Below, in pieces: positions 28,109 through 35,118 of a DNA stretch of 38,681 nt (positions are counted from its first letter, which is position 1; each line of letters starts with the position of its first letter). The stretch comes from Candidatus Methanofrustulum fimipullorum (GTDB lineage: Archaea; Halobacteriota; Methanosarcinia; Methanosarcinales; Methanosarcinaceae). The position numbers and the translations under genes are program-made. The DNA lies in assembly GCA_012518265.1 (NCBI GenBank), contig JAAYST010000069.1, positions 1-38,681 of the forward strand, written 5' to 3'. Under the pieces are notes generated by a model. That model saw only the letters and a list, made by a program, of their open reading frames with translations, made no database searches and was not told the DNA's origin.

Positions 28109-29122
28109 TCACCCCTGCTGCGATTGCACGTTTACGTGAAGAATCTTCGGCTCTCCAAGCGGTGCTTTTTTGTATCTGATCGGGTCGCGTATTCTGATAA
28201 GACGTTTTGACGGGCCGGGGACGCTTCCTTTAATAAGGATATAATCGCCGCTTACTTCTCCGTAATTTATAATTCCGCCTTTCGGTGTGATTTCAGAACC
28301 GTCTGTTCCGATTTTCAAAATTCTTTTGTTGTATTCCGTTCTTTGGTGATATCCGGTTTGACCGAGCTGCGGTGTAATCCAAAATACGCGGCGTACACCA
28401 CGAGGTCCCAAGTTTCCGATTTGACGAAGACTTCCCTGTCTTGAGTGTTTGTTTTTCATCTTTTGGATACCCCATCTTTTTACCGGACCTTGTGTTCCTT
28501 TACCTGTAGTAATTGCTGCCGTATCTACAACATCTCCGACTTTGAATATGTCGGAAAATGAGACGGATTGTCCGAGAATAGATTTTGCGTATTCGAATTT
28601 TGCGGAAACATCAGTTCCGCTGATTCCCGATTCCATTACATCGGGGACCTTTTTGGGAAGCGCCGAAACTTCTTTTGGAGAAGTGTATGTAATAACTTTT
28701 ATATCGGTTACGTTTCCGCTTTCGATAAGCGCTTCGATTTCACTAAATCTTTCTTCTTGTTTGTCAGATTTCGGAACAGTCAATCTTCTTGAGAGTTCCT
28801 TTTGGAAATTGCTTGCCCAAACTTCAGTTCCTGCTTCTTCGCCGAAAGGCGTTTTAACATAAGCACGAATTGCTGCAACATGGATTGCCGGCGTTTCTAT
28901 AATAGTTACCGGAACCGAAATTTCCGCACCTGCAGTTAAGCTTTTCTTGGCATCGTCGATCATAATTACATGAGTCATGCCAGCTTTATAACCTGCAAAC
29001 GACTGCAATTTCGGCTGTCCTTCTTGTTGTGGCCAAGAGTTGAATCTTGGAATATGGCTGCTTGCTCTTTTCCGCGGACTGAAACCTCTAGACCCTCTAA
29101 CCGGTCTGTGAATCTTTGCCAT
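28109..29122 (-). CDS. rpl3: Large-subunit ribosomal protein uL3, first gene of the operon
   Basis: A 337-residue archaeal uL3 recognised by [35 protein letters not shown] and [22 protein letters not shown]. It is an early assembly protein whose finger nears the peptidyl-transferase centre. It opens the 24-gene run that ends with secY. GGAG lies about 7 bases before the ATG. Upstream is a gene-free, repeat-rich stretch of 1.28 kb. Confidence 0.97.
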   Translation of the reverse strand: MAKIHRPVRGSRGFSPRKRASSHIPRFNSWPQQEGQPKLQSFAGYKAGMTHVIMIDDAKKSLTAGAEISVPVTIIETPAIHVAAIRAYVKTPFGEEAGTEVWASNFQKELSRRLTVPKSDKQEERFSEIEALIESGNVTDIKVITYTSPKEVSALPKKVPDVMESGISGTDVSAKFEYAKSILGQSVSFSDIFKVGDVVDTAAITTGKGTQGPVKRWGIQKMKNKHSRQGSLRQIGNLGPRGVRRVFWITPQLGQTGYHQRTEYNKRILKIGTDGSEITPKGGIINYGEVSGDYILIKGSVPGPSKRLIRIRDPIRYKKAPLGEPKILHVNVQSQQG

Positions 29123-29190
29123 TTTTTTACTCCTGAATTGTTATCATATCTACCGGGAGTAAAAACAACTGATAAAAAAATGTCAGTAAC

Positions 29191-29201
29191 AATAAAATAT
29201 A
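29191..29201 (-). promoter_or_regulatory. TATA-like promoter of the ribosomal operon
   Basis: On the minus strand, TATATTTTATT lies about 70-80 bases before the uL3 ATG, preceded by GTGG. Transcription would start near 29170 and leave a leader of about 45 bases containing the ribosome-binding site. The spacing is reasonable, but AT-rich DNA makes this uncertain. Confidence 0.35.
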
Positions 29202-29258
29202 CCACACCAAAAAACAAAAACACATGAATAAAATAAAACGTTTGAAAACGAAATCAAA

Positions 29259-29432
29259 TAAATCAATCAAACAATCAAACAATCAATGAATCAATCAAAC
29301 AATCAAACAATCAATGAATCAATCAAACAATCAATGAATGAATAAATAATTAAATGAATGATTAAATGAATCAATCAAACAATCAAATATCAAACAAATG
29401 AATGAATGAATCAAACAATGAATGAATCAAAG
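29259..29432. repeat. Tetranucleotide-based tandem repeat (AATC/AAAC/AATG)
   Basis: Two exact 28-base units (29261-29288 and 29289-29316) are followed by a 20-base shortened unit (29317-29336) and a degenerate continuation of AATG, AATC and AAAC tetramers to about 29432. It lies directly upstream of the ribosomal operon promoter and contains no open frame of note. Confidence 0.85.
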
Positions 29433-29439
29433 ATTAAAG

Positions 29440-29800
29440 TTGAAACGCAAATTAAGAACGCAATGTTCATTAACTTAAACGTTAGAGGCACAAAATTGAA
29501 AAATCGGAAAAACCGAAATTAATTTAATGCATTAACTTTACAATTTATTCATGCCGTTAATTGGCGAATATTTACTTATCGACTACGAAAACACTAACAT
29601 TTTTGCACTCCCGAAAAATCGGGACGGGCATTCTTGAATTGGCCCAAGCACATTATGTTGTTCCTACAATTCTCACCGGATAATTATTTACCGCCATACC
29701 TTCAAAACTCGCCGATTTTATTTTGCGAATATTAATTAAAGATACAGCTTGTAAAGTAACTGTTGAAAGTGAGTAAACATATATAAAGGTTTCCTAAAAA
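29440..29800. other. Higher-complexity intergenic island, no gene recognised
   Basis: Between two repeat blocks lies a stretch of normal base complexity. It holds small hairpins (CCCGA/TCGGG at about 29613-29626, CGGAAAAACCG at about 29506) and a 46-codon open frame on the minus strand (29653-29793, ending AVNNYPVRIVGTT) with no start codon before an internal Met. I see no tRNA or rRNA and cannot name a protein. It may be a decayed gene or a structured RNA. Confidence 0.4.
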
Positions 29801-29872
29801 TCCTAAAATTTGGATTGAAATAGAGAATAAAACAAAAAAACAACGGAAATTAATAAGAATAAAACGGAACTA

Positions 29873-30220
29873 CCGTTAAAATCCTAAAAATGAATAAAAC
29901 GAATCCCGGGAAAATCCTAAGAAGGTGCCGCACCGCAAAAAATAAAAAACGCAGCAGCCGTTAAAATCTTAAAAAATAAAAAACGCAGCAACCGTTAAAA
30001 TCCTAAAAATAATAAAACGTAGCAACTGTTAAAATCCTAAAAATTAGAAAAACAAACCCTGGAAAAATCCTAAGAAGGCGCCGCGCCGCAAAAAAAAACG
30101 AAACAACCGTTAAAATCTCAAAAAGAATAAAACGAAACAACCGTTAAAATCTCAAAAAGAATAAAACGAAACAACCGTTAAAATCCTAAAAAAGAATAAA
30201 ACGTGGCAACCGTTAAAATC
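29873..30220. repeat. 34-base tandem repeat array with a GC-rich interruption
   Basis: The core CCGTTAAAATC (one copy CTGTT) occurs at 29873, 29958, 29992, 30026, 30107, 30141, 30175 and 30210. Steps are 34 or 35 bases inside blocks, with two jumps of about 81-85. Each jump is filled by a related element, GGAAAA(A)TCCTAAGAAGG followed by GCCGC-rich sequence and poly-A (about 29909-29945 and 30058-30100). The array therefore has two higher-order blocks of about 150 bases. Units join directly with no unique spacers, so it is not CRISPR. Confidence 0.85.
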
Positions 30221-30327
30221 CAAGTTTGGAGAGTAAGAATAAAATAACAAAAAAGAATAAAAAACAGAAATGAAAATGAAAATAAAATGAGGAGAAAAAG
30301 AAAATGAAAAAGAAAAAAAGCCCGGGT

Positions 30328-30351
30328 AAAAATTTGCGTTCGCAAATTTTT
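30328..30351 (-). terminator. Second terminator-like hairpin behind the dockerin gene
   Basis: An 11-base-pair stem (AAAAATTTGCG with CGCAAATTTTT) is followed on the minus strand by CCCGGGC and a T-run. It lies about 50 bases beyond the first hairpin. Confidence 0.6.
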
Positions 30352-30366
30352 ATTTAAAAATTGTTG

Positions 30367-30394
30367 AAAAAACGGCGCAAAGCGCCGATTTTTT
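30367..30394 (-). terminator. Terminator of the dockerin gene
   Basis: CGGCGC-AAA-GCGCCG (30373-30387) is flanked by A and T runs. On the minus strand the hairpin starts about 14 bases after the stop at 30401 and ends in TTTTTT. Confidence 0.7.
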
Positions 30395-30400
30395 GTTTTC

Positions 30401-30775
30401 TCAAACGGATTTGAGATAAATAATTACATCTACGATATCGACTTTTCCGTCACCGTCAAGGTCTGCTCCTTTGGCAACCATTTCTTCGTTTGAAAGATTA
30501 CCGAAAACACCAACCTTTGATGTATATTGCAAAAGAACGATAACATCTCTTATACTCGCCGGTTTATCGTCTTCGATGAGTTTCGGCAATGCTTTGTATT
30601 GTGCTCTAAGAGTAAAATTCTTATTGACGACAAAAACATTACCAACCGGTTTTCCGTTAGAAGTCCAACATTCAAATAAGTAGCCGCGTTTGTACGAGTG
30701 ATCAAAATTTTCAGGAATTCTAAACACGTTTCCGCTTTCAACGGAATACCTGTCCAATTCTTTGTTGCCGTTCAT
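30401..30775 (-). CDS. InlB-like repeat plus dockerin tail, C-terminal part of a frameshifted surface protein
   Basis: The frame from ATG 30775 gives 124 residues, but it is open upstream through the Pro-Thr/Ser linker to about 30935. It holds an InlB/Flg_new-like repeat (KRGYLFECWTSNGKPVG...LRAQYKAL) and a dockerin pair: a degenerate first half (IEDDKPASIRDVIVLLQY) and a canonical second loop DLDGDGKVDIVDVIIYLKSV. The tail closely resembles that of the peptidase at 11946. It has no signal peptide of its own. Joined to the frame upstream by restoring one base, it makes a 475-residue secreted protein. As it stands, the dockerin is uncoupled from the exported domain. Confidence 0.75.
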   Translation of the reverse strand: MNGNKELDRYSVESGNVFRIPENFDHSYKRGYLFECWTSNGKPVGNVFVVNKNFTLRAQYKALPKLIEDDKPASIRDVIVLLQYTSKVGVFGNLSNEEMVAKGADLDGDGKVDIVDVIIYLKSV

Positions 30776-30837
30776 GAATTTTACTGCAAATTTAACCGGA
30801 ACTACAGGTTCTGAAGGTTCTGTTGGAATTGTGGGAA

Positions 30838-31827
30838 TTACAGGGTCAACAGGACCTGTAGGAATTGGAGTTGGAGTGGGGGTTGGAGACGGGGAAGGAG
30901 TTGGGGTTGGAGTAGGAGTTGGAGACGGGGAAGGTGTGGGGTTGGAGACGGGGAAGGAGTTGGGGTGGGAGTTGGAGATGAAGAATCAAAGTATACATAT
31001 ACAACTTTTGGGTGATCCCAGTCGCCGGATATCGTTATATAGCCTTCCGGAATGGAGGGCATAAATTTAATTGCTTGTTGATATGCGCCTCCGCTGAGAT
31101 CGATGTCAAGTTTTCCTGTTCCTCGAAGATAAAGATTGTCAACGCCGTTTACGATTCGGTCGTAAGGGGATTTGCATTTCACGAAAATCTTTGCTTCCGA
31201 TGTGTCCATCATTGTCAAATTCCCTATACCGCATGCGGATTTGGTTGATGTTTCGGAGCCATATACATTGGAAATGAGTTTTGCATCGTTTTTCAATGTA
31301 AGATGGTCTGCACCGCATGCTTTACCGGAATAAATGTTGTTTACGTTTATTTTCAATGTAATGTCGCTTACGTGAACATTGTTGGACAAGGCTTTAAACC
31401 ATTTTGTTGTCAGATTTAATTCCGTCCCGGGATTTCCGCTTATGTTAACATTTTTAAAAAAAAGCAAGTCTTTGGAAACAATAAAACAATTTATGCAACT
31501 TGACCTGCCTAGACTAATACTGCTGTTACTTTTTACAAAAATGTCGAGATCGTCAGGTTTGCTGCTTATACTTTGTATGGGTCCGCTGTTGTAACCGTCA
31601 AGTATAAGTCTTTTGTTGACGCGGTCATATGACATGCCGTCGGGAAATACGGTTGAAGAATCTGTTAAATCAAAGACTTCCCATTCTCCTCCTCGAATAT
31701 ATACTCTAATACTTTCTGCTTTAGCCGCTTGCGCTTTGCCCATGGCGAAGCCGGACAAAAAAACGCCAAGCAAAAGCATTAGAACAAGGGAAAAGAATAA
31801 TGCTCTTTTTATATCGAATTTTGCCAT
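30838..31827 (-). CDS. Secreted beta-helix-like protein, N-terminal part of a frameshifted dockerin protein
   Basis: The signal peptide covers about residues 1-35 (FFSLVLMLLLGVFLSGFAMG). Residues about 38-280 form short repeated strands rich in Asn, Gly, Ser and Leu (DLDIFVKSNSSISLG, DHLTLKNDAKLIS, LYLRGTGKLDIDLSG), as in parallel beta-helix carbohydrate-active or adhesive domains. Then comes a linker SSSPTPTPTPSPSPTP. Near 30935 the frame slips: the last 32 residues (HLPRLQLLLQ...) are the linker read out of frame. The correct frame continues as Pro-Thr/Ser and leads into the dockerin fragment at 30401-30775. GGTGA precedes the ATG. The gene is flanked by two tandem arrays. Function inferred as surface binding; no enzyme motif seen. 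Confidence 0.75.
   Translation of the reverse strand: MAKFDIKRALFFSLVLMLLLGVFLSGFAMGKAQAAKAESIRVYIRGGEWEVFDLTDSSTVFPDGMSYDRVNKRLILDGYNSGPIQSISSKPDDLDIFVKSNSSISLGRSSCINCFIVSKDLLFFKNVNISGNPGTELNLTTKWFKALSNNVHVSDITLKINVNNIYSGKACGADHLTLKNDAKLISNVYGSETSTKSACGIGNLTMMDTSEAKIFVKCKSPYDRIVNGVDNLYLRGTGKLDIDLSGGAYQQAIKFMPSIPEGYITISGDWDHPKVVYVYFDSSSPTPTPTPSPSPTPHLPRLQLLLQPQLLPRLQPPLQLQFLQVLLTL
30868..30980 (-). repeat. Pro-Thr/Ser linker minisatellite containing the frameshift
   Basis: The plus-strand sequence repeats GGAGACGGGGAAGGAGTTGG-type units of about 23, 30 and 36 bases. The middle copy (about 30931-30945) reads GGTGTGGGG where its neighbours read GGAGTTGGGG, one base shorter. That missing base splits the gene. 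In frame the repeat encodes P-T-P-T-P-S-P-S. Confidence 0.85.
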
Positions 31828-32016
31828 TTAGTGTCACCGATTTGTTTAAATTAAAATCATGAAAATGATTAAAAATAATTAAAAATTAAAGAATAAAATT
31901 AAAAAATATTAAAAAATAAAATAGAAAACTCAAAAGCTATAATTTAAACTAATAATATAAATTATTATCGGAAAAACAGGAAAAAATAAACAAAAAAAAA
32001 ATAAAAGAAAAAACAT

Positions 32017-32598
32017 GGCAGCTTTTGAGTTCTTGGTGTCAATGGTACGACCTGGCAGCTTTTGAATTCTTAAGTCAAAGATACGACCCCGCAGCTTTTG
32101 AGTTCTTAGTGTCAAAGGTACGACCTGGAAGCTTTTGAGTTCTTAAGTCAATGATACGACCCGGCAGCTTTTGAGTTCTTAAGTCAATGATACGACCTGG
32201 CAACTTTTGAATTCTTAGTGTCAATGATACGACCCGGCAGCCTTTGAATTCTTAGTGTCAAAGGTACGACCCGGCAGCCTTTGAATTCTTAGTGACAATG
32301 ATACGACCCGGCAGCTTTTGAATTCTTAAGTCAAAGGTACGACCTGGAAGCTTTTGAATTCTTAAGTCAAAGGTACGACCTGGAAGCTTTTGAATTCTTA
32401 AGTCAAAGGTACGACCCGGCAGCCTTTGAATTCTTAGTGTCAATGATACGACCCGGCAGCCTTTGAATTCTTAGTGTCAATGGTACGACCTGGCAGCTTT
32501 TGAATTCTTAAGTCAATGATACGACCCCGCAGCTTTTGAATTCTTAAGTCAATGATACGACCTGGCTTCCTTTGAATTCTTAAGTCAATGATACGCCG
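32017..32598. repeat. Sixteen-unit 36/37-base direct tandem array
   Basis: Units begin at 32017, 32054, 32090, 32127, 32163, 32199, 32236, 32273, 32310, 32346, 32382, 32418, 32455, 32492, 32528 and 32564. Each runs GGCAGCTTTTGAATTC, then TTAAGTCAA (36-base units) or TTAGTGTCAA (37-base units), then TGATACGACC or AGGTACGACC. No unique spacer separates them. The core TTGAATTCTTAAGTCAA has imperfect dyad symmetry (TTGAnTT-nnn-AAnTCAA), as in protein-binding sites. The array lies between atwA and the dockerin gene and ends in a hairpin at 32588. The sequence from 31828 to 32016 is AT-rich and otherwise empty. Confidence 0.95.
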
Positions 32599-32615
32599 TT
32601 GCTACGGCGTATCAT
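32588..32615. other. Hairpin capping the 36/37-base array
   Basis: ATGATACGCCGT and ACGGCGTATCAT form a perfect 12-base-pair stem (extendable to 14) around the 4-base loop TGCT. The left arm includes the last TGATACG of unit 16, so the array merges into the hairpin. Confidence 0.75.
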
Positions 32616-33058
32616 TTCCATTAAAAAATAAACGAGTCACGAAAAAAACAAACAAAAAACAAACAAAAAAAGAAAAGAAAAAATCAAAAAAATGTAAAAA
32701 AATGTAAAAAAAGAAAAAAAAAGAAAATAAAAAATGTATTTAAAAAGGTAGTCAACCATAATAGTTATGGTTGACGAATTATTGAATTTCTGCCCTGATA
32801 AATAATAGATGTGAAACTATGATTAATAACTTTTTTCCGAAATGTTCGTGGGCTGTTGAATCAATATAACCGTTTTTAAATTACATAGGAGAATTGAAAC
32901 GTTTTAAAAATAATAAACGATATAAAGATATAAATCAATTATTATTTAAAAACTTAGTCAAACATACTAAAAGTACGAGTGACGTTTCATTGATTATTCG
33001 TTACATAATCAACGGTTAAGAATAATACCTATTTTTATATATAACTCCCCTTTTATAA
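32616..33058. other. Gene-free stretch between the array and atwA
   Basis: The left part (about 32626-32745) is almost pure A on the plus strand. Then comes the atwA hairpin (32751-32775). The remaining 280 bases are AT-rich with no open frame, RNA gene or repeat that I can recognise. Confidence 0.5.
32751..32775 (-). terminator. Candidate terminator downstream of atwA
   Basis: An 11-base-pair perfect stem (GTCAACCATAA with TTATGGTTGAC) around TAG is followed on the minus strand by CTTTTTAAATACATTTTTT and more T-rich sequence. It is about 285 bases past the atwA stop, so the transcript would have a long 3' tail. Confidence 0.55.
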
Positions 33059-34825
33059 TCACAAATCAAAATCATTTAACAAATAAACGGCTTTACTTTT
33101 TTGGATTAATTTGTCACAGACTTCTGTCGGGTCCCCGTCCATTACGAGATTTCCTCTGTCAATTAAAAGTGCTCTGTGAGCCACTTCTTTTACAAAGTTC
33201 ATGTGGTGACTTACAAGAACAATCGTTGTATTGAATACTTTGTTTATTTTTTTAAGGGCGTTTGTAACGTCTCTAAGCGTTATCGGGTCCAAGTCTCCGA
33301 AAGGTTCGTCCAAAAATAAATATTTGGGAGAAGTTGCAAGGCTTAAAGCAATAAATGCGCGAACGTGTTCTCCGCCGCTTATTTCTGTCGGTTTTCGGTC
33401 AAGAATGTCCAAAGGCAAATTCAATGCGTTAAAAACGGGAACGGCATAACTGTCTACGTCTTCGAAAGGAATCGACGGGAAAAGTTCATTAAAGATTTCA
33501 TCAGGAATACCAAGTTCGTTCATAACTTGGTCTTTTTCTGCCGTTGCCATATCGGGAAGTCTGTATATAATATCTAAAGCTTCCGAGGAAATTCCTAAGC
33601 TTTCAGCTTTGGCTTTGGCGTTGTCGACTGCTTCTTTTCGTTTCATACTGATCCTAAAACGAATCTGGTCACGAACTGTAGAGTTGACCGACATCGAAAA
33701 TTCCTGATTCATAATACTTATAATACTTCTTAAATAGATTCTTCGTTCGTTGTAATCAGATATGTTTATCCATTCGCCTTCTTCTTTTTCTCCTTTTTCT
33801 TCTTTGCCTTCTCCTTTTTCTTCTTTTCCTTTTTCAAGGTAAAGATAAACAACACGACCTTCGGTCGGCGCAATCAAACCTTCCATCATTTTCATGATAG
33901 TAGTTTTTCCGGCGCCTGAGCTTCCGATTAGAGAAACGATTTGCCCGTCGTACACATCAAAACTCATGTTTTCGATATTCAAAACTTCGCCGACCCGAAT
34001 CAAAGCATATCTTTTTGATATGTTTTCTACTCGAACTGTTTCTTTTAAAACGGGAATTTCGGAAAGCGGCTCTTTTGGTGCAATGTCTTTTAAGAAAAGA
34101 GTAAGAACTTCGTCAGGACTTCCGTCTTTTACGATTTTTCCGTCTTCCAAAAACAGAACCCTATCAGCAATATATTTGTGGATTTCAGGGAGGTGAGATA
34201 CAACAATTATCGGAATATTCAATTCGTCTTTTAAGCGTTTTATAACGTCTAAAACTTCCTGTTTAGTGTCAGGACCGGTCATTGTTACAGGCTCGTCTAA
34301 AAGCAAAACTTTAGGATGTGCGGCAATTTGCCGAGCTAAAACAAGTCTCTGTTTTTCGCCGCCGCTTAACTGGTCGGTTGAATGGAGCGCTTTTTCTTCA
34401 AGCCCTACCATCTTTAAAATTTCCATTGCTTCCTTGTAAAGACCTTCGTAGGAGTGATGCGTTTTCAAAGGCAACGCTTCAACTCCCGCATTTTTGAAAT
34501 TAAGCCTTCGGATAATATTTTCAATCGCAGGACCGCCCCATAGACCGAAATTTCTTTGCAAATGAATTGCAGTCATACTTTTTAGAGTTCTGCCCTCGCT
34601 TTCCCAATTCTCAGGAGTTACAATCTCATCGCAAATTTCAATCGAACCGCTGTCAAACGGAACAACACCTCTTAAAATTTTAAGAAGTGTAGATTTCCCG
34701 GAACCGCTTTTCCCGGTGATGCCAACGATTTCGGGCTTTGTTATTTCAAAGCTGACGCCGTCCAAAACTTTATTTTTATAATTTTCGCTTCGGTACTCTT
34801 TAACTATATTTGAAACCTTTAACAT
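33059..34825 (-). CDS. atwA: Methyl-coenzyme M reductase activation component A2, double ABC ATPase
   Basis: A 588-residue soluble protein with two ABC ATPase cassettes and no membrane helix. Cassette 1 has Walker A GKSGSGKS (38-45), signature LSGGE (153-157) and Walker B LLLDEP with Asp177. Cassette 2 has Walker A GSSGAGKT (301-308), signature SGGEH (483-487) and FLDEP with Asp506. The GLWGGPAIENIIRRL segment after cassette-1 Walker A is typical of component A2, which drives ATP-dependent reductive activation of methyl-coenzyme M reductase in methanogens. A Lys/Glu/Gly-rich loop (about 327-349) interrupts cassette 2. ATG 34825 is preferred over ATG 34834 because AAGGA lies 8 bases before it. 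It is the best single sign that the host is a methanogen. Confidence 0.87.
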   Translation of the reverse strand: MLKVSNIVKEYRSENYKNKVLDGVSFEITKPEIVGITGKSGSGKSTLLKILRGVVPFDSGSIEICDEIVTPENWESEGRTLKSMTAIHLQRNFGLWGGPAIENIIRRLNFKNAGVEALPLKTHHSYEGLYKEAMEILKMVGLEEKALHSTDQLSGGEKQRLVLARQIAAHPKVLLLDEPVTMTGPDTKQEVLDVIKRLKDELNIPIIVVSHLPEIHKYIADRVLFLEDGKIVKDGSPDEVLTLFLKDIAPKEPLSEIPVLKETVRVENISKRYALIRVGEVLNIENMSFDVYDGQIVSLIGSSGAGKTTIMKMMEGLIAPTEGRVVYLYLEKGKEEKGEGKEEKGEKEEGEWINISDYNERRIYLRSIISIMNQEFSMSVNSTVRDQIRFRISMKRKEAVDNAKAKAESLGISSEALDIIYRLPDMATAEKDQVMNELGIPDEIFNELFPSIPFEDVDSYAVPVFNALNLPLDILDRKPTEISGGEHVRAFIALSLATSPKYLFLDEPFGDLDPITLRDVTNALKKINKVFNTTIVLVSHHMNFVKEVAHRALLIDRGNLVMDGDPTEVCDKLIQKSKAVYLLNDFDL

Positions 34826-35055
34826 AAAATTCATCCTTAAATTATTAAATTGTAAGGAATTCTTTTAATATAAAAGATATTGCTTAATTTGAACAAATAT
34901 TAATAATAAAAAGCTATATGTTGTAGTTTAACAATTAATAAAACAAATAATAAAACAATCCGACAAACAATAGTAACAATATAAATAGTTTAACAAATAA
35001 CATTTGTAACAAATCAACGATTAATTTAAAATAAAATTCTTAATAAATCAAAGAT

Positions 35056-35098
35056 TAGTGTAAAATATCAGTAGTGTAAAAGTAGTGTAAAATATCAG
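35056..35098 (+). promoter_or_regulatory. Duplicated promoter-like element of the DHH gene
   Basis: TAGTGTAAAATATCAG occurs exactly twice (35056-35071 and 35083-35098) with a partial third copy between them (35072-35082). The TAAAATAT core of the nearer copy is centred about 27 bases before ATG 35119, where a TATA box for a leaderless transcript would lie. No Shine-Dalgarno sequence precedes the ATG. The 293-base divergent gap to atwA shows nothing else. Confidence 0.45.
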
Positions 35099-35118
35099 AT
35101 TTCTCGGGGCAAACATTA

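Noticed and set aside
29873-30220. CRISPR-like array or ORB-type replication origin
   Set aside because: There are no spacers, and no origin-recognition box or orc1/cdc6 gene is seen nearby.
29123-30400. tRNA, rRNA or insertion sequence in the large gene-free region
   Set aside because: No cloverleaf, conserved rRNA segment, transposase frame or terminal inverted repeats could be found by reading.
30762-31064. Plus-strand Gly/Val-rich frame of 100 residues
   Set aside because: Antisense of the Pro-Thr/Ser linker repeat.
31930-32443. Two short minus-strand frames of 61 residues with a repeated L-R-I-Q-K-L-P-G-R-T-F-D pattern
   Set aside because: They are translations of the tandem array. 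The 37-base units break the frame repeatedly, and no ribosome-binding site is present.
32017-32598. CRISPR array
   Set aside because: The 36/37-base units follow each other directly with no unique spacers, and no cas gene is in the window.
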